DNA from: Verrucomicrobiaceae bacterium
Lineage (GTDB): Bacteria; Verrucomicrobiota; Verrucomicrobiia; Verrucomicrobiales; Verrucomicrobiaceae
NCBI GenBank assembly: GCA_947471905.1
Contig: CANIZT010000004.1
Location: 1-43,981 of the forward strand
Direction of reading: 5' to 3'
Length of the DNA: 43,981 nucleotides
Under the pieces are notes generated by a model. That model saw only the letters and a program-made list of their open reading frames with translations, had not been told where the DNA came from and did not search any database. Below are positions 34,023-43,254 of the stretch, one piece after another (the stretch's first letter is position 1; each line of letters starts with the position of its first letter). A program made the position numbers and the translations under genes.

Positions 34023-35168
34023 ATGGCCAAACACTCAATCATCCTTCTCATCCTAGCGGTGCTGTCGTTGATCGCCTTGGGCATCACGATGCTCGCGAGC
34101 ACGACGTTTGAGATCGCGCAGGAGGGGACGCAGGATTACGTGACGTTGTGGCGGCAGTTGGTCTGGCTGGGTGTTTCGGTCGTCGCATGCGTGATTGCAG
34201 CGCTGTTGGATTACAATGTCTGGCTGCGCTGGCGCTGGCGTATTCTAGTCACTGCAGCGGTGCTGCTGGCGCTTTGCTACGTACCGATGATCGGCGTGAA
34301 GATCAATGGCTCGAAGCGCTGGATCGGTGTGTCGTCCTTGCGGTTGCAGCCGTCGGAGTTTGCGAAGATCGCGTTGATCATCGCGCTGGCAGGCTGGTAT
34401 GCGACGCATGAAGCGATGACCCGCACGTTTTTGCGCGGTTTCTTGCTACCTGGACTTCTATTGGCGGCGATCGTGGCGTTGATCGGCTGCGAGTTTGACC
34501 TTGGCAGCGCCCTGCTGGCCTCGGCCGTCGGTCTAGGCGTCATGTTTGTGGCTGGCACCAAGATGCGCTATCTCGCCATCATCGTGGTGCTCTGCGGGGG
34601 CGGCTTGTGGGCGGGAATTAAATACCTGCCGAATCGTCTCGAGCGTGTGATGGTGGTGTTCGACCTCGAAAAGCACAAAGAAGACCTCGGTTTGCAGCAA
34701 TGGGTGTCCAAACTGGCCTTTGGGTCCGGCGGCATCGAGGGGCGTGGTCTTGGCGAAGGCCGGATGAAGCTGTCCTATCTGCCCGAAGCGCACACGGATT
34801 TCATTTTCCCGATGGTGGGCGAGGAACTGGGCCTGCGCGGCACGGCGGCTGTGGTTTTTGCTTTTGCGGTGCTGGTGATGGCCGGGATGGTCGTTTCGTC
34901 CTATGCGCCGAACCGGTTTGGCAAGCTTTTGGGGGCTGGATTGACATTTTTAATCGGAATGGAAGCGCTCTTGAACATGGCCGTGACCACTGCTTTGCTG
35001 CCGAATAAGGGATTGCCGCTGCCTTTCGTAAGTTACGGAGGGTCCAGTCTTGTCGCTGCGATGGTCGCAGTGGGCATCCTGATCAATATCCATCGCCAGG
35101 GCGTGCATCTGACGTGGGATCAACTACCCGTGATCCGCAGTAAGCGCCGCTGGACTCCACAGCTTTAG
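34023..35168 (+). CDS. ftsW: Lipid II polymerase FtsW (SEDS family)
   Basis: 381 residues with about ten membrane helices. SEDS motifs: VKINGSKRWIGVSSLRLQPSEFAKIALI, the large periplasmic loop before SYLPEAHTDFIFPMVGEELGLRGT, and LPLPFVSYGGSSLVAAMVAVG at the end. It polymerises lipid II into glycan at the septum with FtsI, which is in the same operon. FtsW rather than RodA is favoured by its dcw position. It is followed 14 bases later by murG. Confidence 0.93.
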   Translation: MAKHSIILLILAVLSLIALGITMLASTTFEIAQEGTQDYVTLWRQLVWLGVSVVACVIAALLDYNVWLRWRWRILVTAAVLLALCYVPMIGVKINGSKRWIGVSSLRLQPSEFAKIALIIALAGWYATHEAMTRTFLRGFLLPGLLLAAIVALIGCEFDLGSALLASAVGLGVMFVAGTKMRYLAIIVVLCGGGLWAGIKYLPNRLERVMVVFDLEKHKEDLGLQQWVSKLAFGSGGIEGRGLGEGRMKLSYLPEAHTDFIFPMVGEELGLRGTAAVVFAFAVLVMAGMVVSSYAPNRFGKLLGAGLTFLIGMEALLNMAVTTALLPNKGLPLPFVSYGGSSLVAAMVAVGILINIHRQGVHLTWDQLPVIRSKRRWTPQL

Positions 35169-35182
35169 CCTTTTGAATCTCA

Positions 35183-36298
35183 GTGAAACAGAAAAATTCG
35201 AAGTCCATCCATGTGCTTATCGCATGCGGTGGCACCGGGGGGCATTTGTTCCCCGGCATTGCCGTCGGTGAGGTTTTGGCCTCACGCGGTCACGATGTGA
35301 CCCTCCTGATCAGTGAAAAGAAGATCGACACCCTGGCCGCTTCCGGACACCCGGAACTGCGGTTTGAGAAAATGCCGTTCCTCGCCATGCCGAAACCGTG
35401 GTCGCCGAAGATGATCGGCTTCCTCAAAGGGCTCTGGCAGGGCACGAAGGCCTGCCGCAAGCTCATCCGCGACCGTGAGGTCGATGTCGTGCTCGGCATG
35501 GGCGGGTTCACCTCCTTCGCACCGTTGTATGCCGGACGCAAAGAAGGCTGCACCACGCTCATTCACGAAAGCAACGCCATCCCTGGCAAAGCCAACAAAC
35601 TCAACGCTCGCTACAGCGACATTGTTTTGTGTGGTCTCGATGCGTGCAAAGCGCACTTTCCGAAGCATAACGATGTTCGTGTCGTCGGCACGCCGATCCG
35701 CAGCAGCATGCGCAAACAGAACACCGACGATCCACGCGCCTTTTTCAAGCTCGACAAGGACAAGCGCACGCTCTTGATCATGGGCGGCAGCCAGGGCGCA
35801 CGCGGCGTGAATCGCGCGGTGGGCCAGGCGCTTGATCAGTTTGAAGCCATGGGCATCCAAGTGCTGCACATTGCCGGTCCGACCGATTACGAGGAGGTGC
35901 GCGACGTGTATGCGAAGATTCCGCTGCTCAAGCAACACGTCGCCGCGTTCTGCCACCGCATGGACCTAGCTTACCGTGCTGCTGACCTCGCCATTGCACG
36001 TTCAGGAGCCTCGTCGATGGCAGAACTGGCCTACTTTGGCGTGCCGAGCCTGCTCGTGCCGTATCCCTTCGCTGCCGAGGATCACCAGACCCGCAACGCA
36101 GAGATTTTTGACAAGGCCGGTGCCGCACGCCTGATGCGGGAGAAGGATCTGAACGCCGACACGCTTGCCGATGCCGTGCGCAGCATCTTCAACGACCCGC
36201 GCAAGGCAGGCGAGATGAAAAAGGCCGCCCAAAAGCTCACGGTGAAAAATTCGGCGGAAAAGATCGCCGATCTGCTGGTTAAAGAGGCGGGGAAATAG
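35183..36298 (+). CDS. murG: UDP-N-acetylglucosamine--lipid I GlcNAc transferase MurG
   Basis: 371 residues from GTG 35183. GT-B fold with the N-terminal glycine loop IACGGTGGHLFPGIAVGEVL, HESNAIPGKANKL, the second-domain loop IMGGSQGARGVNRAV, and the UDP-GlcNAc site ARSGASSMAELAYFGVPSLLVPYPFAAEDHQTRNA. It makes lipid II from lipid I on the inner membrane face. It is the last recognisable dcw gene; the next gene is unrelated to cell wall synthesis. Confidence 0.95.
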   Translation: MKQKNSKSIHVLIACGGTGGHLFPGIAVGEVLASRGHDVTLLISEKKIDTLAASGHPELRFEKMPFLAMPKPWSPKMIGFLKGLWQGTKACRKLIRDREVDVVLGMGGFTSFAPLYAGRKEGCTTLIHESNAIPGKANKLNARYSDIVLCGLDACKAHFPKHNDVRVVGTPIRSSMRKQNTDDPRAFFKLDKDKRTLLIMGGSQGARGVNRAVGQALDQFEAMGIQVLHIAGPTDYEEVRDVYAKIPLLKQHVAAFCHRMDLAYRAADLAIARSGASSMAELAYFGVPSLLVPYPFAAEDHQTRNAEIFDKAGAARLMREKDLNADTLADAVRSIFNDPRKAGEMKKAAQKLTVKNSAEKIADLLVKEAGK

Positions 36299-36325
36299 AT
36301 TCAGCCCATTAGCTCCGCCGATTTT
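36286..36325 (+). terminator. Possible intrinsic terminator of the dcw operon
   Basis: GGCGGGG (36286-36292) can pair with CTCCGCC (36313-36319) with one G-T, over a 20-base loop that spans the murG stop codon, followed by GATTTTG. The loop is long and the T-run is only four, so it is weak, but it is the only candidate before the aldo/keto-reductase gene. Confidence 0.28.
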
Positions 36326-36424
36326 GCCAATTCTTGTGCCCGTCGCGTGGTGCCTGCGATCCTCGTTTGAAACGCAGAGCGGACTCGTTATGTATCAATC
36401 CCTCAAAACCCAACCCGACACTTT

Positions 36425-37543
36425 ATGAACCTGACACGAACAGCCTACGGCACTTGGAGCGGCGGACGCTTTATGCATTATGGAGAACAGCTCTCCGAGG
36501 AGCACTACATGCAGCTCATGCGCGATTCGTTCGTGAAAGGTGTTCGCACCTTCGTCACGGCGGACGTGTATGGCGTAGGCCGTGCCGACGCACTGTTGGG
36601 CGAGGCGCTCAAAGGCATCCCGCGTGAGGAGTACTGCCTCGCTGGCATCATCGGGCATGATATTTACGAGGGCATTCGTCAGGGATCAAAGGGCTATCCA
36701 CGCTTCACCGATCCTGCGCTGCGTGGGCCGGACAAGTATTACGATTACCTCAAAATGGCAGCGGAAAAGAGCTTGGAGCGCTGCCAGACCTCGAAGTTTG
36801 ACCTGCTGATGCTTCACAACCCGGATAGCATCGCCTACACGAGCGAAAAAGTGTGGGATGCCTTCACCGCGCTGAAGACAGAGGGCCTCACGGACCGCCT
36901 CGGCATTGCTCCTGGGCCTGCAAACGGCTTTACGCTCGACATGATCGAGTGCTTCGAGCGTTTCGGTGATCGCATGGACTGGGCGATGATCATTCTGAAT
37001 CCCTTTGAGCCGTGGCCCGGCCAGCATGTGCTCGGCGCGGCGGAGAAGAACAGTGTCGATATTCTGGCTCGTGTGGTCGATTACGGCGGTCTGTTCCACG
37101 ATGACGTGAAGCCCGGCCACAAGTTCCGCGATGGCGACCACCGCACGCATCGTCCGGGTGACTGGATCGAGCACGGCGTCGAAAAACTCGAAAAAGTGCG
37201 TCCCTTTGCCGAAAAATACGGCCTGACCATGCTCCAACTGGCCTGCCAGTGGACGCTGGGGAACAAGGGCGTAAAAAGCGTGGTGCCCACCATGATTCAA
37301 GAGCACGGCGAAGGCGCGCGTACCATTGAGAGCAAGCTCGACGATCTCGCGGCCCTGCCAGAGCAGCGTCTGACTGTCGAGGATGTCGAAGCGATCCGAC
37401 AGATCGGCGATAACACGGGCTGCATGGCGCTGAAAGGCGCTAGCAAACGCCACGAAGGTCAGGAACCGCGTGCCGATGAGTGGCCACTGCGTCCTGACCT
37501 GCTCGATCTCGCGACACGCTGGAGTTTGGGCACGGCATGGTAG
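36425..37543 (+). CDS. Aldo/keto reductase-like protein with an altered catalytic tetrad
   Basis: 372 residues with an AKR-type TIM barrel: TFVTADVYGVGRADALLGEAL, FDLLMLHNPD, TDRLGIAPGP, and the C-terminal GVKSVVPTMIQ. The usual active site is Asp-Tyr-Lys-His. Here Tyr49 and His131 are kept, but the position of Asp (fDTA..Y) is Val44 and the β3 Lys (ATK) falls on about Ile75 (LAGIIGHDI). It may therefore not be an ordinary NADPH-dependent reductase. There is no signal peptide. A C-terminal ~40-residue tail is longer than normal AKRs. It lies after murG and 41 bases before nadB, same strand. Confidence 0.78.
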   Translation: MNLTRTAYGTWSGGRFMHYGEQLSEEHYMQLMRDSFVKGVRTFVTADVYGVGRADALLGEALKGIPREEYCLAGIIGHDIYEGIRQGSKGYPRFTDPALRGPDKYYDYLKMAAEKSLERCQTSKFDLLMLHNPDSIAYTSEKVWDAFTALKTEGLTDRLGIAPGPANGFTLDMIECFERFGDRMDWAMIILNPFEPWPGQHVLGAAEKNSVDILARVVDYGGLFHDDVKPGHKFRDGDHRTHRPGDWIEHGVEKLEKVRPFAEKYGLTMLQLACQWTLGNKGVKSVVPTMIQEHGEGARTIESKLDDLAALPEQRLTVEDVEAIRQIGDNTGCMALKGASKRHEGQEPRADEWPLRPDLLDLATRWSLGTAW

Positions 37544-37584
37544 CGCCTTGCATGTGAGATCATCCGCACCGACAGACAGCATCC

Positions 37585-39189
37585 ATGATCGAGGCGGATT
37601 TCATCATTGTCGGAACCGGCGCAGGTGGCTTGGTGGCTGCCCTGCATGCTTCAGAACATGGCAACGTCGTGATGGTCACGAAGCGTGGGGCTTTGGACTC
37701 GAACTCGAACTGGGCGCAGGGCGGCATCGCCTGCGTCACGGCTGAGACGGATTCGATCGAGAAGCATGTGAGCGATACGCTGATCGCTGGTGCTGGTCTT
37801 TGCAAAGAACAGGCAGTGCGCACTATTGTGGGTGAAGGACCGGCCCGCATCGCTGATTTGGTGAAGTGGGGTGTGCATTTCGACCAGCGTGAGTCGGAGA
37901 GTGGTCATCTGGAGTTTGATCTGACCAAGGAAGGTGGACACACGGCGCGACGAGTGCTGCACGCTGCCGACGCTACGGGCCGTGAGATCACGGAAAAGCT
38001 GCTGGCTGCCGTGCGTGCGAAGCCAAACATCAAAATCTACGAGAATCATTACGCCATCGACATCATCACGACGGCGAAACTCGGCCTCGTTTCCGAGGAT
38101 CGTGTGCTCGGGTTGTATGTGCTCGATGAAACTAGCGGAGATGTGCACACCTTCCGCTCTGATCGTGTGATCCTCGCCACCGGCGGTTGCGGACGTGTTT
38201 ATTTGTACACAACGAACCCTCGAGTTGCGACGGGTGACGGCGTGGCGATGGCTTGGCGTGCCGGGGCGACGATCTCGAACATGGAGTTCATCCAGTTTCA
38301 TCCGACTTGCCTTTACCATCCGCAGAAGCGCTCGTTTCTCATCACCGAGGCGATGCGTGGTGAAGGCGCGCGATTAATCGGCAAGGACGGCCAGGAATTC
38401 ATGCAGCGTTATGACAAGCGTGGCTCGTTGGCACCGCGTGACATCGTTTCGCGTGCCATCGACCATGAGATCAAGCGCACCGGCGGACCATGCGTGTATC
38501 TCGACATCAGCCACCGGCCAGCCGACTTCATTGCGAGTCATTTCCCGAACATCCAGAAGGCCTGTCTCGAAGTCGGCATCGATATCACGAAAGAGCCAAT
38601 TCCCGTTGTGCCTGCCGCACATTACCAATGTGGCGGTGTGCTTACAGATGTGAATGGCGCTACGAGCATTCGTGGCCTTTGCGCGGTGGGAGAGGTTGGC
38701 TGCACTGGCCTGCATGGTGCCAACCGTCTCGCTAGCAACTCGCTACTCGAATGCTGTGTCACGGCACAGCGTGCGGTGGCGCATTTGCTCAAAAAGATGC
38801 CACAGGGAAAAATCGCCGAGCAAAGCTACGAACTCCGGCCATGGGAGACCAGCGGCGATGTGGAGAATGACGAACTCGTCGTCATCTACCACAACTGGGA
38901 TGAAATCCGCCGCTTGATGTGGGACTACGTTTCCATCGTGCGCACCAACAAGCGCCTCCAGCGCGCCGCTGCCCGCCTGCGCAATCTCAAGCGCGAGGTG
39001 CAGGAGTTTTACTGGAACAACCACGTCACCAGCGAAATCCTCGAACTGCGCAACCTCGTCGAAACCGCCTCCTTGATTGTCGAGTGCGCCATTCGCCGTC
39101 ACGAAAGCCGGGGCCTGCACTACACGCTGGATTATCCCGAAACAGATAATGAGCATGCCCCGCAGGATTCCACCCTGCGCCGCTATTGA
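37585..39189 (+). CDS. nadB: L-aspartate oxidase NadB
   Basis: 534 residues. FAD-binding GxGxxG is at the N-terminus (IIVGTGAGGLVAAL), then SNSNWAQGGIACV, the substrate-side GGHTARRVLHAADATGREI, QFHPTCLYHPQ, LITEAMRGEGARL and YQCGGVLTDVNGATSI-type motifs, and a C-terminal helical domain ending ESRGLHYTLDYPE. It oxidises L-aspartate to iminoaspartate in de novo NAD synthesis. nadA and nadC are not in the window. No start conflict: ATG 37585. Confidence 0.95.
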   Translation: MIEADFIIVGTGAGGLVAALHASEHGNVVMVTKRGALDSNSNWAQGGIACVTAETDSIEKHVSDTLIAGAGLCKEQAVRTIVGEGPARIADLVKWGVHFDQRESESGHLEFDLTKEGGHTARRVLHAADATGREITEKLLAAVRAKPNIKIYENHYAIDIITTAKLGLVSEDRVLGLYVLDETSGDVHTFRSDRVILATGGCGRVYLYTTNPRVATGDGVAMAWRAGATISNMEFIQFHPTCLYHPQKRSFLITEAMRGEGARLIGKDGQEFMQRYDKRGSLAPRDIVSRAIDHEIKRTGGPCVYLDISHRPADFIASHFPNIQKACLEVGIDITKEPIPVVPAAHYQCGGVLTDVNGATSIRGLCAVGEVGCTGLHGANRLASNSLLECCVTAQRAVAHLLKKMPQGKIAEQSYELRPWETSGDVENDELVVIYHNWDEIRRLMWDYVSIVRTNKRLQRAAARLRNLKREVQEFYWNNHVTSEILELRNLVETASLIVECAIRRHESRGLHYTLDYPETDNEHAPQDSTLRRY

Positions 39190-39398
39190 GATTATTGCCA
39201 CTGCTTCCAAGTGAAGGGCGAAAGACTCCTTCCGGAGGGTTTTGAACGACGCAAAGTTCGTTTTGTCGATGCAATAGCATGTTACTTCGCAAACCAAAAC
39301 CATCAGGCTTGCAAAGAAACGGTGCCGCACACGACGAATTACAGATTGCGGTTCGCCCTGTGAAGCTGCTACAATTCTGCTCAATCGGACCCAACCCC
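39190..39398. other. Spacer between nadB and the RlpA-like gene
   Basis: 209 bases. It holds a 4-base hairpin CTCC-TTCC-GGAG (39226-39237) followed by GGTTTTG, and GAAC...GTTC arms with GTTTTG just after, either of which might end the nadB transcript weakly. No promoter is convincing, and no gene is seen. Confidence 0.3.
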
Positions 39399-40385
39399 AT
39401 GAATGCCGAACGTTTATTCAGTTCTTTGATCGTCGCCGCGTGTCTAGCGACGGCGAGTTCGGCGTTGGGTCAGGGCGTGTCTTCGGTTTCAGCAGCGGGA
39501 GCTGTCGCGGCATTAAAAAAGCGTGATGCAGAACCGGTGGTGTCGAAAAGCAAATCATCTGCTGCGGCTGTAACCAAGCGCGAGGCTCCTCCATCGACCA
39601 AGCCTGAACCGCAGCCCCGGAGCATTACTTCCTTGGTGCCTAATTTTAATTCATCCTCGATGCCGCAGACCGGTTACGCCCGGTATCCTTGGAAGCTCGA
39701 GATCATGGCCACCGTGTTCTGGGTAGGAGAGCAGCCGACAGAAAACAACCCGACGCCGAACGACAAAAGCTCATGGGACACACAGTGGATGCAAAACTTC
39801 GGTGGTTACGACGATCCTGATCCCACTAAGCGCACAGATAACTTTACGCCAATCGGCTTCACGCCACGGCAGAACCCGTTTTATGTGGCGCTGCCCTACA
39901 ACGACTGCGTTGATTACAACTCTCACAAGCCGGAGGCCTCCAAGGTCATACCGTGGTTCAAGCAGCGCTTCGTCCGCTCTGGCAAAACGGTGCTCAAGGG
40001 GCAGTGGATCGCCATTCGCTACGGCAACCGCGTTTGCTATGCACAATGGGAGGACTGTGGCCCCTTCGTCACCGACGACCATGAATATGTCTTCGGCAGT
40101 TCCCGCCCCAAGAATGCCAGCAACCGCGGGGCTGGTCTCGATATTTCCCCTGCCGTGCGCGATTACCTCGGCATGTCCAGTAGCGGTCGTTGCGACTGGC
40201 GCTTTGTGGATGTGACCGAGGTTCCCGCCGGGCCCTGGCGCAGCCTCGGCGACAACAACCACTTCGTCCGCAATCAAAAGATCGAAGCCGCCAAAGAGCA
40301 TACCGCGATTTCTTCCCGCCTCGAAGAACTCCGCCGAATGCGCGACGATTACTTTAAGCAGAACGGCACTGGAGCGGTTCGCTGA
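39399..40385 (+). CDS. Exported RlpA-like / double-psi beta-barrel protein
   Basis: 328 residues from ATG 39399, which gives the signal peptide MNAERLFSSLIVAACLATASSALG; the longer reading to 39279 is rejected. A Lys/Ser/Pro-rich linker runs to about residue 75. The C-terminal half has RlpA/DPBB features: WIAIRYGNRVCYAQWED219-C-G-P-F223 and NRGAGLD248-ISPAVRDYLGM, like the DRGPF and DLS..AA..LGM motifs of RlpA, a septal glycan-binding lytic enzyme. Here the Arg of DRGPF is Cys, but Asp is kept. It also has two YNDCVDYN/WQ-type aromatic stretches of its own. Cell wall action is inferred. Its stop touches that of the convergent Hsp70. Confidence 0.7.
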   Translation: MNAERLFSSLIVAACLATASSALGQGVSSVSAAGAVAALKKRDAEPVVSKSKSSAAAVTKREAPPSTKPEPQPRSITSLVPNFNSSSMPQTGYARYPWKLEIMATVFWVGEQPTENNPTPNDKSSWDTQWMQNFGGYDDPDPTKRTDNFTPIGFTPRQNPFYVALPYNDCVDYNSHKPEASKVIPWFKQRFVRSGKTVLKGQWIAIRYGNRVCYAQWEDCGPFVTDDHEYVFGSSRPKNASNRGAGLDISPAVRDYLGMSSSGRCDWRFVDVTEVPAGPWRSLGDNNHFVRNQKIEAAKEHTAISSRLEELRRMRDDYFKQNGTGAVR

Positions 40386-42116
40386 TCACACCAGTCCGCG
40401 CCGGACCAGCGATTCCTCCATCGCACGTTCGATCAGCATCACCGCAAGAGATTGTGTGGCATCATCCAGTTTTTGATTCGCCGCCTTGAGTGCTGCGGCA
40501 TTGTGTTCGGGGGAATCGAGCAGGCGGCGTACTTCAGCGGCGCACTCACGCACTTCGGTAGATTCACCGAGTTGTGCCAACGCGGCATCAACGGCGGGCA
40601 GCAATTCCTCGGCTTTGAGCTTCGCCTCGGTCCAGATGCGCTCGTTCATGTCCTCGAAGGCAAAATCGACGCTCTCGGCGATCATCTGCTCCACTCGTTC
40701 GTCCTCGACATCAATGGCCGTGCCACTGATTTCGAGGGTGGAGTCGGTATTCGTCGCGGTATCACGAGCGAGGACATTCAAAATGCCATTGGCGTCCAAA
40801 CTGAACTGTACACCGACGCGTGCGCTGCCTTTGGGGCCGGCAGGGAAGGGAACTTCGATGCGGCCGAGCTCCCAGTTGTCCTTTGCCAGTTCACGTTCGC
40901 CCTGAAGAATGCGGATGAGCATATTGTCCTGATTGGCGACAGCATTGGTGAACATCTCGCCGGCCTTGGCGGGAATCGTCGTGTTGCGCGGGATGATAAT
41001 GTTCATCAAACCGCCAAAGGTTTCGATGCCGAGCGAGAGCGGTGTGACATCCAGCAGTAAGACCTGGCGCAAACTGCCGCCCAAAATGCCAGCTTGAATG
41101 GTGGCGCCGAGCGCAATGGCTTCGTCGGGATTTTGGGAGGTGTTGGGCTCACGCTGGAAGAGTTCGCGCACGTAATCACGCACGAGTGGCATGCGTGTGC
41201 TGCCGCCAACGAGAATGACTTCATCAAGCTGCTCAGGCTTAAGGCCCGCATCACTCAGCGCACGCAGGCAGTGCAGGCGCGTGCGTTCGATCCAAGGGCG
41301 GGCAATTCTTTCGAGCTCGGCACGCGTGATGTGCAGACCATGGAAAGAGGCCGTTTCGTCGTTGGAGAGCCGCTTTTTGACTGATTCGGCTCCTTCGAGC
41401 ACGCGGATGTCATTGGGAGGCAATTTGAGGCGATCGGAGATGAATTCGGCAAGCAGGCGGTCGATGTCATCTCCACCGAGTTGGGTGTCACCGGCGGTGG
41501 AGAGCACTTGAAAGGTGCCCTCGCGCATTTCGAGCACGGAAATGTCAAACGTGCCGCCGCCGAGGTCAAAGACGGCCACTTTTTGGTGCTCGCCAAGCTT
41601 GTCGAGGCCATAAGCGAGAGCGGCTGCGGTCGGTTCACTGAGAATGCGGAGGACCTCGAGTCTGGCGAGTTCACCTGCGCGCCTGGTGGCGTTGCGCTGC
41701 GCGTCGTTGAAATAGGCGGGCACGGTGATGACGGCGCGTGACACCGGTTGTTCCAACGCGCGCTCAGCGACGGCTTTGAGATGTTTTAGGATCTCCGCTG
41801 AAACTTCAACGGGCGATGTTTTGAGATCACTCAGAGAATAAGGCGGCGTCCATCCGGCTTCTCCTGGCCTGCGACCAATGAGACGTTTCACCGAGGTGAT
41901 AGTGCGTGTGGGATGCAGGGCTCGTTGCCGCAATGCTACAGCGCCGACACTGATTTTCCCATCTTCAGCGAGGCCGACGACACTCGGCGTGCTGCGGCTG
42001 CCAGTTTCATCGGCCAGCAGAATGGGGAAGCCGCTATCGACCACACCAACGAGCGAGTTCGTGGTGCCGAGGTCGATGCCGAGAATCGGTTCTGATTTCA
42101 AAGTTTCAGGTTTCAA
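40386..42116 (-). CDS. Hsp70-family chaperone (DnaK/HscA-like)
   Basis: 576 residues. The ATPase domain has GIDLGTTNSLVGVV, AVITVPAYFNDAQR, VFDLGGGTFDISVLE and ILVGGSTRMPLVRDYV; the substrate domain begins VLLLDVTPLSLGIETFGG. It is shorter than DnaK (~640) and lacks a disordered acidic tail; size and the short C-terminus are like HscA, but no isc/hsc gene or J-protein or GrpE is near. It is read away from trpD, 43 bases apart. A client specialisation is likely but not readable. Confidence 0.92.
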   Translation of the reverse strand: MKPETLKSEPILGIDLGTTNSLVGVVDSGFPILLADETGSRSTPSVVGLAEDGKISVGAVALRQRALHPTRTITSVKRLIGRRPGEAGWTPPYSLSDLKTSPVEVSAEILKHLKAVAERALEQPVSRAVITVPAYFNDAQRNATRRAGELARLEVLRILSEPTAAALAYGLDKLGEHQKVAVFDLGGGTFDISVLEMREGTFQVLSTAGDTQLGGDDIDRLLAEFISDRLKLPPNDIRVLEGAESVKKRLSNDETASFHGLHITRAELERIARPWIERTRLHCLRALSDAGLKPEQLDEVILVGGSTRMPLVRDYVRELFQREPNTSQNPDEAIALGATIQAGILGGSLRQVLLLDVTPLSLGIETFGGLMNIIIPRNTTIPAKAGEMFTNAVANQDNMLIRILQGERELAKDNWELGRIEVPFPAGPKGSARVGVQFSLDANGILNVLARDTATNTDSTLEISGTAIDVEDERVEQMIAESVDFAFEDMNERIWTEAKLKAEELLPAVDAALAQLGESTEVRECAAEVRRLLDSPEHNAAALKAANQKLDDATQSLAVMLIERAMEESLVRRGLV

Positions 42117-42159
42117 GTTCGAGGGTTGCTAAACACGGGACGGCATTCAAAATCAAATC

Positions 42160-43197
42160 ATGGAATTGCTCACCAACCAGCTTCACTCCAAAACGGACCT
42201 CAACAATACCCAGATCGCGGAAGCGGCGGCGTGTTTAGTTGATCCGGCCTTGGCTTCAGGTGTGAAGGCTGATTTTCTGCGCGCCTTGGCGAAGAAGGGC
42301 GAGACACCGACGGAGATCGCGGCGTTTGTGCAGGAGTTTTTGAAGCTGGCGGTCGATCCGAAGCTGGAGCCTGCGAAGTTGCCGGGGCCGATGCTGGATG
42401 TCGTTGGCACGGGTGGGGACAAGCTGCACCTCTTCAATGTGTCGAGCACAACGATGTTCATTCTGGCTGCCGGCGGTGTTTGTGTGACGAAGCACGGCAA
42501 CCGTGGGATCACTTCCAAGGCGGGCGGCGCCGATGTATTGGAAGCGCTCGGCATCAAGATCGATCTGCCCGTGCAGAAAGTCGTGCATGGCATCGAAACT
42601 ATCGGCCTCGGGTTCTTTTTTGCGCCGCTGTATCATCCGGCGTTCAAGGCGGTGGCGGAAGCGCGGAAGCTGCTCGCAGCGGAGGGGCAGCGCTCGATTT
42701 TCAATGTGCTAGGCCCGTTGCTCAATCCAGGAAGGCCAGACTATCAACTCATCGGCGTATTCGATCCGAAGCTGACGCGGGTGTTTGGCGAGATTCTCGT
42801 CAAACTGGGCCGTAAAGGCGCTTGGATTGTGCATGGCAGCGCAGGTGAAGGGCAGGGGATGGATGAACTCTCCACGCTGGGGTTGAACGAGGTCTACCAG
42901 CTTGCGGATGGGAAGCTTAGCGAGATGAAGGTTGACCCAAAGTCGCTCGGTTTTAGCAACGCGAAGCTTGAGGATCTCGTTGGCGGAGATGCGGCAGAGA
43001 ATGCCATCATTCTCGAAGGCGTTCTGGCGGGAACCATCAAGGGAGCGAAGCGTGACATCGCAGTGCTGAATGCGGCGGCCGGGTTTGTGATCACGGGCAA
43101 AGCGGGCGATCTGGCCGCAGGGAAAGAATTCGCAGAGGAACTGCTCAATCGCGGCGCGGCACATGCGAAGCTAATGGCGATGCAGGACTTGTGCTGA
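42160..43197 (+). CDS. trpD: Anthranilate phosphoribosyltransferase TrpD
   Basis: 345 residues. PRPP site VVGTGGDKLHLFNVSS, then TKHGNRGITSKAGGADVLEALG and VLGPLLNPGRPDYQLIGVF, DELSTLG, all in the order of TrpD. The canonical GTGGDG and KSGSAD are replaced by GTGGDK and KAGGAD. It transfers phosphoribose to anthranilate in tryptophan synthesis. No other trp gene is in the window. It is divergent from the Hsp70 gene with a short shared spacer, and the next gene begins 57 bases after its stop. Confidence 0.92.
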   Translation: MELLTNQLHSKTDLNNTQIAEAAACLVDPALASGVKADFLRALAKKGETPTEIAAFVQEFLKLAVDPKLEPAKLPGPMLDVVGTGGDKLHLFNVSSTTMFILAAGGVCVTKHGNRGITSKAGGADVLEALGIKIDLPVQKVVHGIETIGLGFFFAPLYHPAFKAVAEARKLLAAEGQRSIFNVLGPLLNPGRPDYQLIGVFDPKLTRVFGEILVKLGRKGAWIVHGSAGEGQGMDELSTLGLNEVYQLADGKLSEMKVDPKSLGFSNAKLEDLVGGDAAENAIILEGVLAGTIKGAKRDIAVLNAAAGFVITGKAGDLAAGKEFAEELLNRGAAHAKLMAMQDLC

Positions 43198-43254
43198 GAT
43201 TTTCGTGCGAGACAGCGCGGCGGGAGGTGTTACGATGCGCACAATTATTCTACC

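Noticed and set aside
39279-39398. Longer start of the RlpA-like gene
   Set aside because: The 40 added residues would hide a clean signal peptide that starts at 39399.
40386-42116. Calling the Hsp70 gene hscA or dnaK
   Set aside because: Length suggests HscA, but the isc/hsc neighbours and J-protein are missing; sequence alone does not decide.
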